Source: Zeugodacus cucurbitae | Lineage: Eukaryota > Arthropoda > Insecta > Diptera > Tephritidae | Reading direction: 5' to 3' | Length of the DNA stretch: 64,000 nucleotides | Assembly: GCF_028554725.1 (NCBI RefSeq) | Contig: NC_071667.1 | Location: 37,343,501 to 37,407,500 of the forward strand | Shown: in pieces, positions 22,471 to 35,924 of the stretch | Position numbering within the stretch: the stretch's first letter is position 1 | Layout of the letters: each line of letters starts with the position of its first letter | The notes under the pieces: generated by a model | Seen by the model: the letters and a program-made list of their open reading frames with translations, nothing else | Database searches by the model: none | What the model was told of the DNA's origin: nothing | Made by a program: the position numbers and the translations under genes

Positions 22471-24424
22471 TTCTTCTTCTTCTTGACTGGCGTGGACACC
22501 GCTTACGCGGTTATAGCCGAGTCCACAACAGCGCGCCACGTATCCTTCCTTCTGGCAGTTTGGCGCCAATTGGTTATACCAAGCGAAGCCAGGTCCCTCT
22601 CCACCTGGTCCTTCCATCGGAGTGGAGGTCTCCCTCTTCCTCGGATTCCACCAGCGGGTACTGCATCCAATACTTTCAGAGCTGGAGCACTTTCATCCAT
22701 TCGAACAACATGACCTAGCCAGCGTGGCCGCTGTCTTTTTATTCGCTAGACTATATCTATGTCGTCGAATAACACATACAGCTCATCGTTCCATCATCTG
22801 CGGTATTCGCCGTTGCCAATGTTTAAGGGACCATAAATCTTCCGCAAAACCTTTCTCTCGAAAATTCCTAGTGCCGTCTCATCGGATGTTGACATCGTCC
22901 ACGCTTCTGCACCGTAAAGTAGGACGGGAATGATGAGAGACTTGTAGAGTTTGGTTTTTGTTCGTCGAGAGAGGACTTTACTTTTCAATTGCCTACATAG
23001 TCCATAGTAGCACCTGTTGGCAAGATCATTCAGCGTTGGATTTCCAGGCTGACATTGTTATTGCTGTTAATGCTGGTTCCCAGGTAGACGAAATTATCTA
23101 CAACTTCAAAGTTATGACGGTCAACAGTGACGTGGTAGCCAAGACGCGAATGCGCTGACTGTTTGTTTGACGACAGGAGATATTTCGTCTTGTCCTCGTT
23201 CACCACCAGACCCATTCGCTTCGCTTCCTTATCCAGTCTGGAAAAAGCAGAACTAACGGCGCGGGTGTTGTTTTCAATGACATCGATATCATCGGCGTAC
23301 GCCAGTAGCTGCACACTCTTATAGAAGATTGTACCTTCTCTATTTAGCTCTGCAGCTCGTATTATTTTCCCCAGCATCAGGTTAAAGAAATCACACGAAA
23401 GTGAGTCACCTTGTCTGAAACCTCTCTGGTATCGAACGGCTCGGAGAGGTCCTTTCCGATCCTGACGGAGCTTTTGTTGTTGCTCAACGTCAGCTTACAT
23501 AGCCGTATTAGTTTTGCGGGGATACCAAATTCAGACATCGCGGCATAAAGGCAGCTCCTTTTCGTGCTGTCGAAAGCAGCTTTAAAGTCGACTAATAGAT
23601 GGTGTGTGTCGATCCTCTTTTCACGGGTCTTCTCCAAAATTTGGCGCATGGTGAATATCTGGTCTGTTGTAGATTTTCCAGGTCTAAAGCCACACTGATA
23701 AGGTCCAATCAGTTTGTTGACGGTGGTGTTTAGTCTTTCACACAATACGCTCGACAGAACCTTATACGCGATGTTGAGGAGGCTTATCCCACGGTAATTG
23801 GCGTAAATTGTGGGGTCTCCCTTTTTGTGTATTGGGCAGAGTACACTGAGATTCCAATCGTCAGGTATGCTTTCTTCCGACCATATTCTGCAAAGAAGCT
23901 GATGCAAGCACCTTATCAGCTCTTCGCCGCCGTATTTGAATAGCTCGGCGGTAATCCATCGGCCCCCGCCGCCTTATTGTTCTTCAAGCGGGTAATTGCC
24001 ATTCGAATTTCTTCACGATCGGACAATGGAACATCTGCTCCATCGTCGTCGATTGGGGAATCGGGTTCGCCATCTCCTGGTGTTGTACTTTCACTGCCAT
24101 TCAGCAGGCTGGAGAAGTGTTCCCTCCACAAACTCAGTATACTCTGGTCATCAATAACTAGATAACCTCTGGGAGTGTGCTCCGGTCTTGAAACCTTCAG
24201 TTAGTCGCCGGATCTTTTCGTAAAATTTTCGAGCATTACCCCTGTCGGCCAGCTTGTCAAGCTCTTCATACTAACGCATTTCGGCCTCTTTCTTTTTTGT
24301 CTGCAAATGCGTCTCGCTTCCCTCTTCAGCTCTCGGTACCTTTCCCATCCCGCTCGTGTTGCGGTCGATCTCAACATTGCGAGGTAGGCAGTCTGTTTTC
24401 CTTCCACTGCGAGACGATAATCCT
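22471..24424 (-). mobile_element. RTE-clade LINE, 5'-truncated by duplication breakpoint
   Basis: Minus-strand fragments in order encode the end of the endonuclease-RT linker, the RT (Tyr-Arg-Gly-Ile-Ser-Leu-Leu, Gly-Phe-Arg-Pro-Gly-Lys-Ser-Thr-Thr-Asp-Gln, the Tyr-Ala-Asp-Asp catalytic box near 23290-23300) and the C-terminal segment with Leu-Tyr-Gly-Ala-Glu-Ala-Trp. Frameshifts separate the pieces. The 3' end carries an (AAG)n tail at about 22471-22485, as is usual for RTE. The endonuclease is absent here because the tandem duplication joint cuts at 24424. Confidence 0.88.
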
Positions 24425-27403
24425 TTCTTCATAACTCAAATTCTTGAATTGGTAATAGAAGTCAAATTTCATACAATTCTCCTTCCATAAATAAAATTTT
24501 GCGACCAGGGCATAATACAAAATTTAAAATTTTACTATAGAGGCACAATTTTAAAAGAGTCCCTCTATATCGTATGGAGGAGAACAAAAAAATTATATTC
24601 GGCCCTATTCCCGTTGTAGTTGTCGTTTTAATTGTATCGTCGTTTCGTTCCAAAATTGGTATTCTTGAAGTATATCGTAACGCTTAAGAAAAGTTATCGA
24701 AATTTTTCTACATATTTTATATAGTGTACTTTAAGGCGCTCTTTTCCCAAATGAAAATTTCTTTCTTATGTAACGAGACACATTTTTAAAGCAGTCTTTA
24801 ATGGATTTTATGCTATTCTCTATTGACTCTAAACAACGTTATCACTGTAATTATTGTACTTACGTACAACAATGTTAGTCTTCCAAATTTATTTGATTTT
24901 TTAAAAGAAGTAGTGGTGGCATCCATCTGCGTCCTCCAAACTTTCTTCTAAAATATGTTATACTTCCAGCGTCTCATGCTCCTTGCTTCTGGCTAATCCG
25001 ACTACTCTACCTAGTGGTCCAGCCAAAGGAGACATGGGTATCTGTTTATTAACTTCTCGTCTTGTTGGAGTATTATTTTTTTCTTCATTTTGAATTTTAA
25101 GACCTTTCATATCTTAAATATACTCTTAGATATAAAAATGCAATTTTATTAATGCCAACAATTTCCGACGCGAGATGGCGGTGGAATGGATTTAGTTTTT
25201 TTTAGAAAAAAAATATCTCTCCCAAAAAATCGAAATTTAAAGGATTTATCCCTTCTTTAAAGTCCTTGGCATATGCAGGATATTTTTCCATTTCAGAAAT
25301 TAAAATTTCAAACTGTTTCCGATTTTGAATTTTCATCTTCACTTCAAATATTCCTTCAAACAACCGCGTCGTTTCTATGTCGCTCACAATTATAGCAACG
25401 GCAAAAAACGACTGTTTCTATGTCGTGTCTATAGTCGTTTCAAATTGGGGAATCTCAATTTATTTTCGATAAATGTCGTTAACGCCAACAGGAATGCCAA
25501 ATAGACGTTCTTAAGTCGTTTTAAAACGATAACGACAACGGGAATAGGGGCGATTACTTTAATGGATTTCATAAATCATGTAACAAAGGTATGGGATAAG
25601 GATGTCAAGAACCAAACTATAGCAAAATGCAAACAGAATAAAATTACAGAAAACATGTTTTAATGTATTTAAATTAAACGTTATGCAAAGTAAATAATTA
25701 AAACTGTGTATAAATCTATATTTTACAGTTTTTTGAGAAGTGTATGTTTTAATGAAAATTTCTATAATTCGAAGACTTTCTAACTTGGGGGGATTATGGT
25801 GATTCGGAGTTAGAAAAGTTCCACTGTATTTTCAAATTAAGATACAATCTATCTGCTCTTCAGATATGGTCTCCAAATCCAATTCTCGATGCTTACTCGT
25901 TACGGGATTAGCCATTGCTATTTCGAATTATTTACTTTTTACATTTCTTTATAAAAAATGCAATACAACAAATTGTCATTGTCAATTTGTTTCAGGACAA
26001 AAAATTTTTTAAATTGACATTTTTTGGTAAAAAGTTCAGGAAACTTTCTGTGGTCAGCGACTATGTTGGATAATACCTAAGACAGACATATGGTTTCCAT
26101 ACTATAATATGTACTACAATAAAAGCTCTAGAAACCATGAACTAGCATACTGACACACATGTAGTATATTGTACTATGTTTACATTCATCAGCTGATACA
26201 AATAAATTCAAGCAAAATGTAATTATGAATAACAGGAAGGAAAATTGATCCTGACTTAGTTATAACTACAAGCAATCTTAAAATAATATTGTACATTATA
26301 ATTATTACTTCTCAATATATTTTTCACATCATTTTTTTTTCAAATTTTGTTTTTTGATTTCAATTAATTTTGAATTTAATTTATTTTCTGTATGTCAAAA
26401 TGTCAGAAAACATATGATTGTGGCAGAAGAGCTTAAAGAATTCGGTGTGTTCAATGCAATCCCTTGTAGTACATTTCACAACACCACAAAATTTCAATGG
26501 TTTCTAGAACTCTATTGTAGTACGGAACACCATTTGCTTTCAAACAAAATTCGGAAAACCGGTGATACACATATGGTTTCTGAAGCATACTGCAATGTAT
26601 ACTGCATGTCTGTCTCAGGTATAAAGCGACCGCGCTCATTTCGATTGAGTTGACCTCATGACCAAGCTTTGTATGATTACCGTTAAAAGTTTCGGGGAAA
26701 CAAATGGTGGTGGGCTCTTTTCACATCAAAACGAATGCCGAACCACCTCAGACGCAGGGAGCATCAGCAAAGAATTCGGTGGATTTGTGAGCTATATAAT
26801 TTTTTTTTATATAACTCCAACTTTACATAGACACCCCTCATGGGAATAGGCAACATGAAGAAAACGGAAATGTTATGAACAGTGAAACAAAGTGATCATG
26901 AAATAGATTACTTTAGTTAACAATATTTAAATAAATCATATTTGTTCACTAAAGTGATATTTACGTGACCTTAAAACAGAAAACTCTTATGAAAACACAT
27001 TTGTATCATATTTAAATAAATATTTTTAAGTTTTCCTCAACTAAAAATAAATAAAAAATTGAGTGAATGATTAAAAAAAATGTGTGTTTGCGATGTTTTC
27101 CTCAAAAGTTTCTTTTATTGTGAAAATGATTATTGCTTTTATTGTACTTAACACTAATTAAGCACTAACCTTGACATCAACTCTTTGTTTTTGTTTTATT
27201 GTTTTGTACTACCGTTCAATTTGTTAGTTTTTCTTTCGTTGTTTGTTTTGTTCGCGTGTTTGTGGGTCCCGTAACGGAAAATTAAACCCGAAAAATCCAA
27301 TTGTAAACGAATGACGTAATCTTGTATTCAATCATTCTTGGGTACAGATACAAATGGACATACCTTAAAAATTTTCAGCTATAGTTTTTTAAGAGGGAGT
27401 TAA

Positions 27404-29585
27404 TTCTTCTTCTTCTTGACTGGCGTGGACACCGCTTACGCGGTTATAGCCGAGTCCACAACAGCGCGCCACGTATCCTTCCTTCTGGCAGTTTGGCGCC
27501 AATTGGTTATACCAAGCGAAGCCAGGTCCCTCTCCACCTGGTCCTTCCATCGGAGTGGAGGTCTCCCTCTTCCTCGGATTCCACCAGCGGGTACTGCATC
27601 CAATACTTTCAGAGCTGGAGCACTTTCATCCATTCGAACAACATGACCTAGCCAGCGTGGCCGCTGTCTTTTTATTCGCTAGACTATATCTATGTCGTCG
27701 AATAACACATACAGCTCATCGTTCCATCATCTGCGGTATTCGCCGTTGCCAATGTTTAAGGGACCATAAATCTTCCGCAAAACCTTTCTCTCGAAAATTC
27801 CTAGTGCCGTCTCATCGGATGTTGACATCGTCCACGCTTCTGCACCGTAAAGTAGGACGGGAATGATGAGAGACTTGTAGAGTTTGGTTTTTGTTCGTCG
27901 AGAGAGGACTTTACTTTTCAATTGCCTACATAGTCCATAGTAGCACCTGTTGGCAAGATCATTCAGCGTTGGATTTCCAGGCTGACATTGTTATTGCTGT
28001 TAATGCTGGTTCCCAGGTAGACGAAATTATCTACAACTTCAAAGTTATGACGGTCAACAGTGACGTGGTAGCCAAGACGCGAATGCGCTGACTGTTTGTT
28101 TGACGACAGGAGATATTTCGTCTTGTCCTCGTTCACCACCAGACCCATTCGCTTCGCTTCCTTATCCAGTCTGGAAAAAGCAGAACTAACGGCGCGGGTG
28201 TTGTTTTCAATGACATCGATATCATCGGCGTACGCCAGTAGCTGCACACTCTTATAGAAGATTGTACCTTCTCTATTTAGCTCTGCAGCTCGTATTATTT
28301 TCCCCAGCATCAGGTTAAAGAAATCACACGAAAGTGAGTCACCTTGTCTGAAACCTCTCTGGTATCGAACGGCTCGGAGAGGTCCTTTCCGATCCTGACG
28401 GAGCTTTTGTTGTTGCTCAACGTCAGCTTACATAGCCGTATTAGTTTTGCGGGGATACCAAATTCAGACATCGCGGCATAAAGGCAGCTCCTTTTCGTGC
28501 TGTCGAAAGCAGCTTTAAAGTCGACTAATAGATGGTGTGTGTCGAACCTCTTTTCACGGGTCTTCTCCAAAATTTGGCGCATGGTGAATATCTGGTCTGT
28601 TGTAGATTTTCCAGGTCTAAAGCCACACTGATAAGGTCCAATCAGTTTGTTGACGGTGGGGTTTAGTCTTTCACACAATACGCTCGACAGAACCTTATAC
28701 GCGATGTTGAGGAGGCTTATCCCACGGTAATTGGCGTAAATTGTGGGGTCTCCCTTTTTGTGTATTGGGCAGAGTACACTGAGATTCCAATCGTCAGGTA
28801 TGCTTTCTTCCGACCATATTCTGCAAAGAAGCTGATGCAAGCACCTTATCAGCTCTTCGCCGCCGTATTTGAATAGCTCGGCGGTAATCCATCGGCCCCC
28901 GCCGCCTTATTGTTCTTCAAGCGGGTAATTGCCATTCGAATTTCTTCACGATCGGACAATGGAACATCTGCTCCATCGTCGTCGATTGGGGAATCGGGTT
29001 CGCCATCTCCTGGTGTTGTACTTTCACTGCCATTCAGCAGGCTGGAGAAGTGTTCCCTCCACAAACTCAGTATACTCTGGTCATCAATAACTAGATAACC
29101 TCTGGGAGTGTGCTCCGGTCTTGAAACCTTCAGTTAGTCGCCGGATCTTTTCGTAAAATTTTCGAGCATTACCCCTGTCGGCCAGCTTGTCAAGCTCTTC
29201 ATACTAACGCATTTCGGCCTCTTTCTTTTTTGTCTGCAAATGCGTCTCGCTTCCCTCTTCAGCTCTCGGTACCTTTCCCATCCCGCTCGTGTTGCGGTCG
29301 ATCTCAACATTGCGAGGTAGGCAGTCTGTTTTCCTTCCACTGCGAGACGATAATCCTCATCATACCAGCTGTTTTTTTGACTTCTCCGAAAGCCAATGGT
29401 TTCGCCATTATGCCATCCCACAGTTCCCTTATACCGAGATGCTGATGAGTGCTCTCAGAGAGCAGGAGTGCAAGTCGGCAGAAAATCGTTCGGCTATCGA
29501 TTGTGATTGCAGCTTCTCGATGTCGAGCCTTCCTTGTGTTTTTTCAAGTGTGCGCTTTTCTACACAGAGGCGGGTGCGTATCTTA
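27404..29585 (-). mobile_element. RTE-clade LINE, second copy, longer at its 5' side
   Basis: It is identical to the 22471-24424 copy apart from two bases, and continues past the duplication joint (29357) for about 230 bp into the linker that follows the endonuclease. The RT is broken by frameshifts: frames at 28310-28840, 27963-28310, 27727-27921 and 27436-27633. It meets a plus-strand RTE head to head at about 29586. No intact protein can be made. Confidence 0.88.
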
Positions 29586-29586
29586 A

Positions 29587-32500
29587 CACCCCCCCAATGA
29601 AAAGGAAGCAACAGCCTCGGATGAGAGACCCCAATTTTGATGACGACCACTGCAAAGAGGATGGGATCATGTGTAGAAGTTCACGTAAGTGAGGAAAGTT
29701 TTCGATTGTCATTCACTTGGGAGTGGCCAGAAACGATTCTCCTCCACATGATTCAAGCAGCTCACGACTTCCGGTTTTAGACCAAGTATCCTCTGGGTAG
29801 CTAACAAACATCCCTTTGAAGGCGAGCTAAAGTGAGAAGGCGAACCCGCTTCTGCGGTTGTGCGTAGGGTTTGCGACCCACCACATAAAAACGAAGTACC
29901 AATGAATAATCGAAAGCCTCGGATGAGACACCCCCCTTTCGATGACGACCCCTGCAAACGTTTTAAGGATAATGATTTAAGGGCATGCACCTGGAATGTC
30001 CGGACCCTTAATTGAGAAGGTGCCTCTGCCCAGCTGGTTGATGTCCTCACAGGACTCAAGGCTGACATCACCGCCATCCAAGAAGTGCGATGGACGGGAC
30101 AAGGACGGAAGAAGATGGGTCCTTGTGACATCTACTACAGCGGCCATATAAAGGAGCGCAAATTTGGTGTTGGATTTGTAGTGGGGGAGAGACTCCGTCG
30201 CCGAGTCCTGGCATTCACCCCGGTAGATGAACGTCTAGCCACAATCCGCATAAAAGCGAGGTTCTTCAACATATCGCTTATTTGCGCCCACGCCCCAACG
30301 GAAGAGAAGGCGATGTGACCAAAGATGCTTTCTATGAGCGCCTAGAACGTACCTATGAGCGCAGCCCCCGCCAAGATGTCAAAGTCGTGCTTGGCGATTT
30401 TAATGCAAAGGTGGGTAAAGAAGGTGTCTTTGGCACAACAGTCGGAAAATTCAGCCTCCATGACGAAACATCGCCAAACGGCCTGAGGCTGATCGACTTC
30501 GCTGGGCCCCGAAATATGGTCGTGTGTAGTACCAGATTCCAGCATAAGAAAATACACCAAGCCACTTGGCTGTCTCCTGATCGAAACACGCATAACCAAA
30601 TCGATCACGTTGTGATAGACGGAAGACATGTCTCCAGTGTTTCAGACGTACATACGCTCCGAGGACCAAATATAGACTCGGACCATTATCTGGTTGCAGC
30701 GAAAATACGCACCCGCCTCTGTGCAGCAAAGAACGCCCGTCAACAAACACAAGAAAGGTTCGACGTCGAAAAGCTGCAATAGCAACAGACAGCCACGAAA
30801 TACTCTACTCGACTTGGACTCCTGCTCTCTGAGAGCACTCATCAGCATCTCGGTATAAGGGAACTGTAGAACGGCATCTCAAACTCACTGCGTAACGCTG
30901 CAGCCGAAACAATTGGATTTCGGCAACGACAAAAAACAAGCTGGTGCGATGAGGAATGCCGTCTCGCAGCGGAGAGAAAACATACTGCCTACCTTGCAAC
31001 GTTGAAAACAACCACAACACGTGCGGGATGGGATAGATACCGAGAGCTGAAGAGGGAAGCGAGACGCATCTGCAGACAAAAAAAGAAAGAGGCCGAAATG
31101 CGTGAGTACGAAGAGCTTGAGAAGCTGGCAGACAGAGGTAATGCTCGAAAATTTTACGAAAAAATGAAGCGATTTAACGAAGGTTTCAAGACCGGCGCAT
31201 CCTCATGTAGAGACCAAGATGGTAATCTGGTAACCGATGTCCAGGGCATACTGGGATAATGGAGGGAACACTTCTCCGACCTGCTGAATGGCAGTGAAAT
31301 TACAACACCAGGTGATGGCGAACCCGATCCCCCAATCGATGACAATGGAACAGATGAAATCTCAATCTGCTCTGCCCCATCCATAAAAAGGGAGATCCCA
31401 CAATCTGCGCCAATTACCGTGGGATAAGCCTCCTAACTATCGCATACAAGGTGTTATCGAGCGTACTGTGTGAAAGGCTAAAGCCCACCGTCAACAAACT
31501 GATTGGACCTTATCAGTGTGGCTTTAGACCTGGAAAATCGACAACTGACCAGATATTCGCCATGCGCCAAATCTTGGAGAAGACCCGTGAAAAGAGGAAC
31601 GACACACACCACCTTTTTGTCGAGCTGCTGCTGCCTTTACGCCGCTATGTCTGAATTTGGTATGCCGGCAAAACTAATACGTCTGTGTAAGTTGACGTTG
31701 AGCAATACCAAAAGCTCCGTCATGATTGGGAAGGACCTCTCCGAGCCTTTCGATACCAAACGATGTTTCAGACAAGGTGACTCACTATCGTGCGACTTCT
31801 TTAACTTGATGCTGGAAAAAATTATAAGAGCTGCAGAGCTAAATAGAGAAGGTACAATCTTCCACAAGAGTGTACAGCTCCTGGTGTACGCCGATGATAT
31901 TGATATCATCGGAAGCAACAACCGCGCCGATTGTTCTGCTTTTTCCCGCATGGATAAGGAGGCGATGCGAATGGATCTAGAGGTGAATGAAGACGAAATA
32001 TCTCCTGTCATCAAGCAAACAGTCGGCGCATTCGCATCTTGGCTCCCACGTCACTGTTGACAGTCATAACTTCGAAGTCGTAGATAATTTCGTATACCTG
32101 GTAACCAGCATCAACAACACGAACAATGTCAGCCTCGAAATCCAGCGCAGAATCACTCTTACCAACAGGTGCTACTTTGGACTAAGTAGGCAATTGAACA
32201 GTAAAGTCCTCTCTCGACGAACCAAAATCACACTCTACAAGTCGCTTATCATTCCCGTCCTGCTTTGTGGTGCAGAAGCTTGGACGATGTCAACATAAGA
32301 TGAGACGACACTAGGAGTTTCCGAGAGGAAAATTGTGCGCAAGATTTATGGTCCTCAGAACATTGGCAACGGCGAATACCGCAGACGATGGAACGATGAC
32401 GAGGTCATGTTGTCCGAATGTACGAAAACAATCCAGCCCAGAGAGTGTTCGATGCAGTACCCGCCGGAGGAAGCCGAGGAAGGGGAAGGCCTCCACTCCG

Positions 32501-32638
32501 TTGGAGGGACCAGGTGGAGAGCGACCTGGTTACACTTGGAATCTCCAACTGGCGCCGAACTGCGAAGGAGAGAGAGAAGTGGCGCACTATCGTCGATTCG
32601 GCTATAACCGGCTAAACGGTTGCAACGCCAATCACATA
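29587..32638 (+). mobile_element. RTE-clade LINE, plus strand, degenerate
   Basis: Short 5' leader pieces (29590-29900) precede a coding region starting near the ATG at 29902. The apurinic-type endonuclease (about 29970-30710) shows Thr-Trp-Asn-Val-Arg-Thr, Gln-Glu-Val-Arg-Trp, Gly-Asp-Phe-Asn-Ala-Lys and a Ser-Asp-His-Tyr end. An in-frame TGA follows Arg-Thr-Leu-Asn, and there is a frameshift at about 30315. The linker and RT follow (31002-32600), with internal deletions near 31360 and 31635 and a Tyr-Ala-Asp-Asp box at about 31887. The 3' end has a CACATACATAC tail. The architecture matches insect RTE elements whose endonucleases are often annotated as craniofacial-development-protein-2-like. 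Confidence 0.88.
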
Positions 32639-32641
32639 CAT

Positions 32642-33645
32642 ACTATGGTGAACCCGTGATTGTTCTAAGCATTTTAATTGGAATCTCTGAATTATGTCAA
32701 TGTTGGTTGCACAGGTCGTTCCCCACAGTTGAATACCATACATACAAATCGGTTTTATTATTGCATTGCATAACTTTGTTGTCCAGGCTAAGTTTAGAAT
32801 TTTTGTTTAAAAGCAAATTTCAATTGCTGCTCTTAATTTCATGCAAGGTATTTACTCGCTATATGTTTTCGCCACGTGAGCCAGGTGAATCCCAAGATAA
32901 GTTACTTTATTCGCTTGGGGAACTAGCACATTGTTTATTTTAACTGTCCGACACGTTTCTGATCTTAGCGAAAATGTAACATGTTTGAATTTTATCATTA
33001 ATATTTATATGCCAGTTGGCTGGCCATTCTTCGACAAAAGTTAAGTGCTCTTCTAATACTCTTGATGCTCTGATAGGGAATTGTTTCGGCTTACTAGAGC
33101 TGTGTCATCCGCAAAAGTGGATGTCAATATGTTATTAGCTGTTGGAATGTCTGCAGTATATATTATGTACAGAGTTGGGCCTAATACACTGCCCTGAGGT
33201 ACACCAGCCCTTATTGCCCTCGTTCTTCTGATATGAAATCTGCAACTTTAACTGTGAACTTCCTGTTTCTTAAATATGACTCCAAAGTTGTATACAATTC
33301 GTAAGGTAAAGTGGTTTTGATTTTCCATAAGAGGCCTTCATGCCAGACCTTTTCGAACGCCTGAGCTACATCTAGAAAAATAGCTGAACAGTACTCTCTG
33401 TGCTCGAATGCCTTCCTGATTTCGTTAGTAATTTTATTTACTTGCTCCATGCTTAGTACGAAACCGAATTGGTGAGTTGGTATTATATTATTCTCGTGGA
33501 GGAAAGGAGACATTTTTGATTGTAAAACTTTTTCGAATATTTTGGAAATACAGGGAAGAGACTTATTGGTCTGCAGGATGACGACTGTGTTAAGTCTCTC
33601 CCAGGTTTACCTATCATAATGATCTGCGACTTTTTCCACGAAATT
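32642..33645 (-). mobile_element. Jockey-type LINE fragment (RT region)
   Basis: The reverse complement matches the RT to C-terminal part of the Jockey copy at 50684-52165. The clearest frame (33211-33513) has His-Gln-Phe-Gly-Phe and Phe-Leu-Asp-Val-Ala-Gln-Ala-Phe. Frameshifts and missing bases make it non-functional. It abuts the 3' end of the plus-strand RTE. Confidence 0.85.
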
Positions 33646-33761
33646 CGCTTGAAAATGAGTGAAATTAGTGAATGAGTCCAAGAATTATAAATTGTTCGGT
33701 TACATTTGAACTTAGCCCATCTTTATTTATTTTAAGTTTACGTTCAATTGCGAAGAGCAAA

Positions 33762-35283
33762 ACAGTTATTATTATTATTATTAACCCAAACGATTACCCT
33801 CCTCCCGCCCAACCGACGCGTGGGGCGCAGTCCGCATACGAGCGGAATTTGCCGAGTCTAGAAAGGCAAGAGATTTTTAAGCGTCCGGTTCTCAAACTGC
33901 TCAGCTACAGAAAGAAACATTTCAACAGCTGAGATTTAAAAATTTATAAAAACAAAAAGTTAAAAATTTCTGAATATTATTTATTAAGAGAAGACAAAAT
34001 AGTTTTTTTGATGCTAAATATTGAGTCAGATGGATCAAATGTGCTGGAATGCGAATTAAAATCATGACATATTCGGCAAAATGGTTCATTTAACTCAAAA
34101 TTTGTTATAGAAGATTTTAGAAATAATGGTCTAAACTGCCTGGATGAACGCAATGGGACATTAAACTTAATATCAGACAAAAGGAATGAACTACAAACTA
34201 AACCATTCAGAAGTTTTACTAGAAAAATTATACCTAGCATTTCTCTGCGACTAGTGAGTGTGGGAAGATTTATAAGTTTTAAACGACTAGTATACGGGGG
34301 AAGATTCAATCTTGAATCCCAATGTAAGTGGCCTAAAGCAAAAAGTAAAAATTGTTTTTGAACGGACTCAAGCTTATCAGAATGGGATTGATAGCTAGGA
34401 TTCCATACCACAGAACCATACTCCAATATAGGCCTTACCAATGTTGTAAAAAGAATTTTAGTAATATACGGATCACTAAATTCTTTAGACCAACGTTTAA
34501 CAAAGCTAAGAGCACCTTTAGCTTTTAAGACAATTGAATTTACATGAGAATTAAAATTTAGTTTAGGGTCCATATTAACTCCTAAATCAACAAAGCTAAA
34601 AACTTGCTCTAAACTGAAGTTATTTATTACATAGGGGGAAAGATCAACAGTTCTACGGGAAAAGCACATCGTTTTACATTTTTTAAGATTCAGTGGCATA
34701 TCATTTTTGTGACACCAAGTAACTAAATTATTTAAATCCGATTGCAACTCAGTCCTTTCATTATGAGAAGTATATGATTTAAAAAGTTTTACATCATCCG
34801 CATATAATAAAATTTCTGAAAACTTAATTACTGAAGGTATATCATTGATGAACAACAAGAACAGAATCGGGCCGAGATGACTACCCTGTGGAACCCCTGA
34901 AGTGACACTAATTGAATCGGATAATGTATTATTAAATAAAACTTGTTGTTTTCTGTTAGTAAGATATGAGGATACCCATTCAAGAAGTCTTGGTTGAAAA
35001 CCAAGAAGATTCAGTTTTTGCAAAAGAATTGAGTGGTTTACTCTATCGAATGCTTTACTAAAGTCTGTATATATAACATCAGTATTCTTATTATCCCTAA
35101 AACCCATTGACACATGGTTTACAAATTCAAGCAAGTTAGTTACTGTAGATTTCCCTTTACAAAATCCATGCTGAGAGAATGAAATTAAAGGAGAGATTAA
35201 GAAAGTTATTTGGTCAGTGACAATAGCTTCAAAAAGATCTTCGATTTTAACATACAATTTCTGACAAAATAAGGGTGTGGCGT
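33762..35283 (-). mobile_element. 5'-truncated LINE with TAA-repeat tail
   Basis: A single long frame (stop at 33977) of about 430 residues covers RT palm and thumb: His-Gly-Phe-Cys-Lys-Gly-Lys-Ser-Thr, Thr-Asp-Phe-Ser-Lys-Ala-Phe-Asp, Gly-Val-Pro-Gln-Gly-Ser, Tyr-Ala-Asp-Asp-Val-Lys, then a C-terminal region with Leu-Glu-Tyr-Gly-Ser-Val-Val-Trp. The endonuclease is missing. The 3' UTR is GC-richer and ends in (TAA)n at 33762-33782. The first few codons of the open frame derive from the flanking repeat (copy C), so the element was inserted there and is 5'-truncated. The exact clade (CR1, I or Jockey group) is not settled. The uninterrupted frame suggests a fairly recent insertion. Confidence 0.88.
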
Positions 35284-35680
35284 CGCCCACTTATGAGTCA
35301 AAAACGATATCTCAGGAACTACTCGACCGATTTCAATGAAATTCGGTATATGATATTTTCTTGACACCCTGATGACACGTGTGGAAAATGGATGAAATCG
35401 GTCGCTTTCACAAGCACATCAACTTCCAATATAACTCAATTTTGAATTTCATCTGGTTCGTTCACTTTAAAATATATACATAAGGAACCGATGAAGATAG
35501 CGGAATAAAACTGTACAAATAGGACAATAACTTTTCAATGCCCCAGATATCTACATGAAGAACTCAGTGCCTAAGGGTAATTTTTAACCGAAAATGTTGG
35601 TAAATCTTTTGGATATTTTTTCTCCTAATTGTGTGTCTCTGTTCCAAAAATTATTAAAATCGGATCAGAACTTTTTCCAC
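35284..35680 (-). repeat. Hairpin-ended interspersed repeat, copy C (fragment)
   Basis: It contains family blocks in reverse order: CGCCCACTTATGAGTCAAAA, ATATCTCAGGAACTACTCGA, GAAGAACTCAGTGCCTAAGG and TGTGTCTCTGTTCCAAAAAT. One side is cut by the TAA-tailed LINE. Confidence 0.75.
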
Positions 35681-35924
35681 CAATATTGGTTGTTCAATCT
35701 GCCAATTATGGTTATTATATATTTGTTTTATGTCCGGAAAACACGATATATAAGCTCCTCTTTCAAGTCTGTGATGAGACAGAAATCTGTTGGAAATGTT
35801 ATTAAAATACCGAGGTGTCAACTGCGACCTTATTATTTAAAATATCTAGCAACTGTTTCTACCAGCAACAGTTTATCGAGGAACAACTGGCGTAAATCAC
35901 ATGCCAACAGAAGCATAGCAGAAG

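Larger units (their letters stand above)
19492..29357. repeat. Exact head-to-tail tandem duplication, unit 4,933 bp
   Basis: Unit 1 is 19492-24424 and unit 2 is 24425-29357. They abut without filler and every landmark is offset by exactly 4,933 bp. I found two base differences (23613 T versus 28546 A; 23727 T versus 28660 G), so the event is very recent or is an assembly artefact. The left breakpoint lies in a pogo-like MITE and the right one inside an RTE LINE. Everything annotated in unit 1 recurs in unit 2 at +4,933. Confidence 0.93.

Noticed and set aside
22483..22933. Plus-strand frames over the RTE elements (also at 27416-27866)
   Set aside because: Antisense shadows of the minus-strand RTE coding region.
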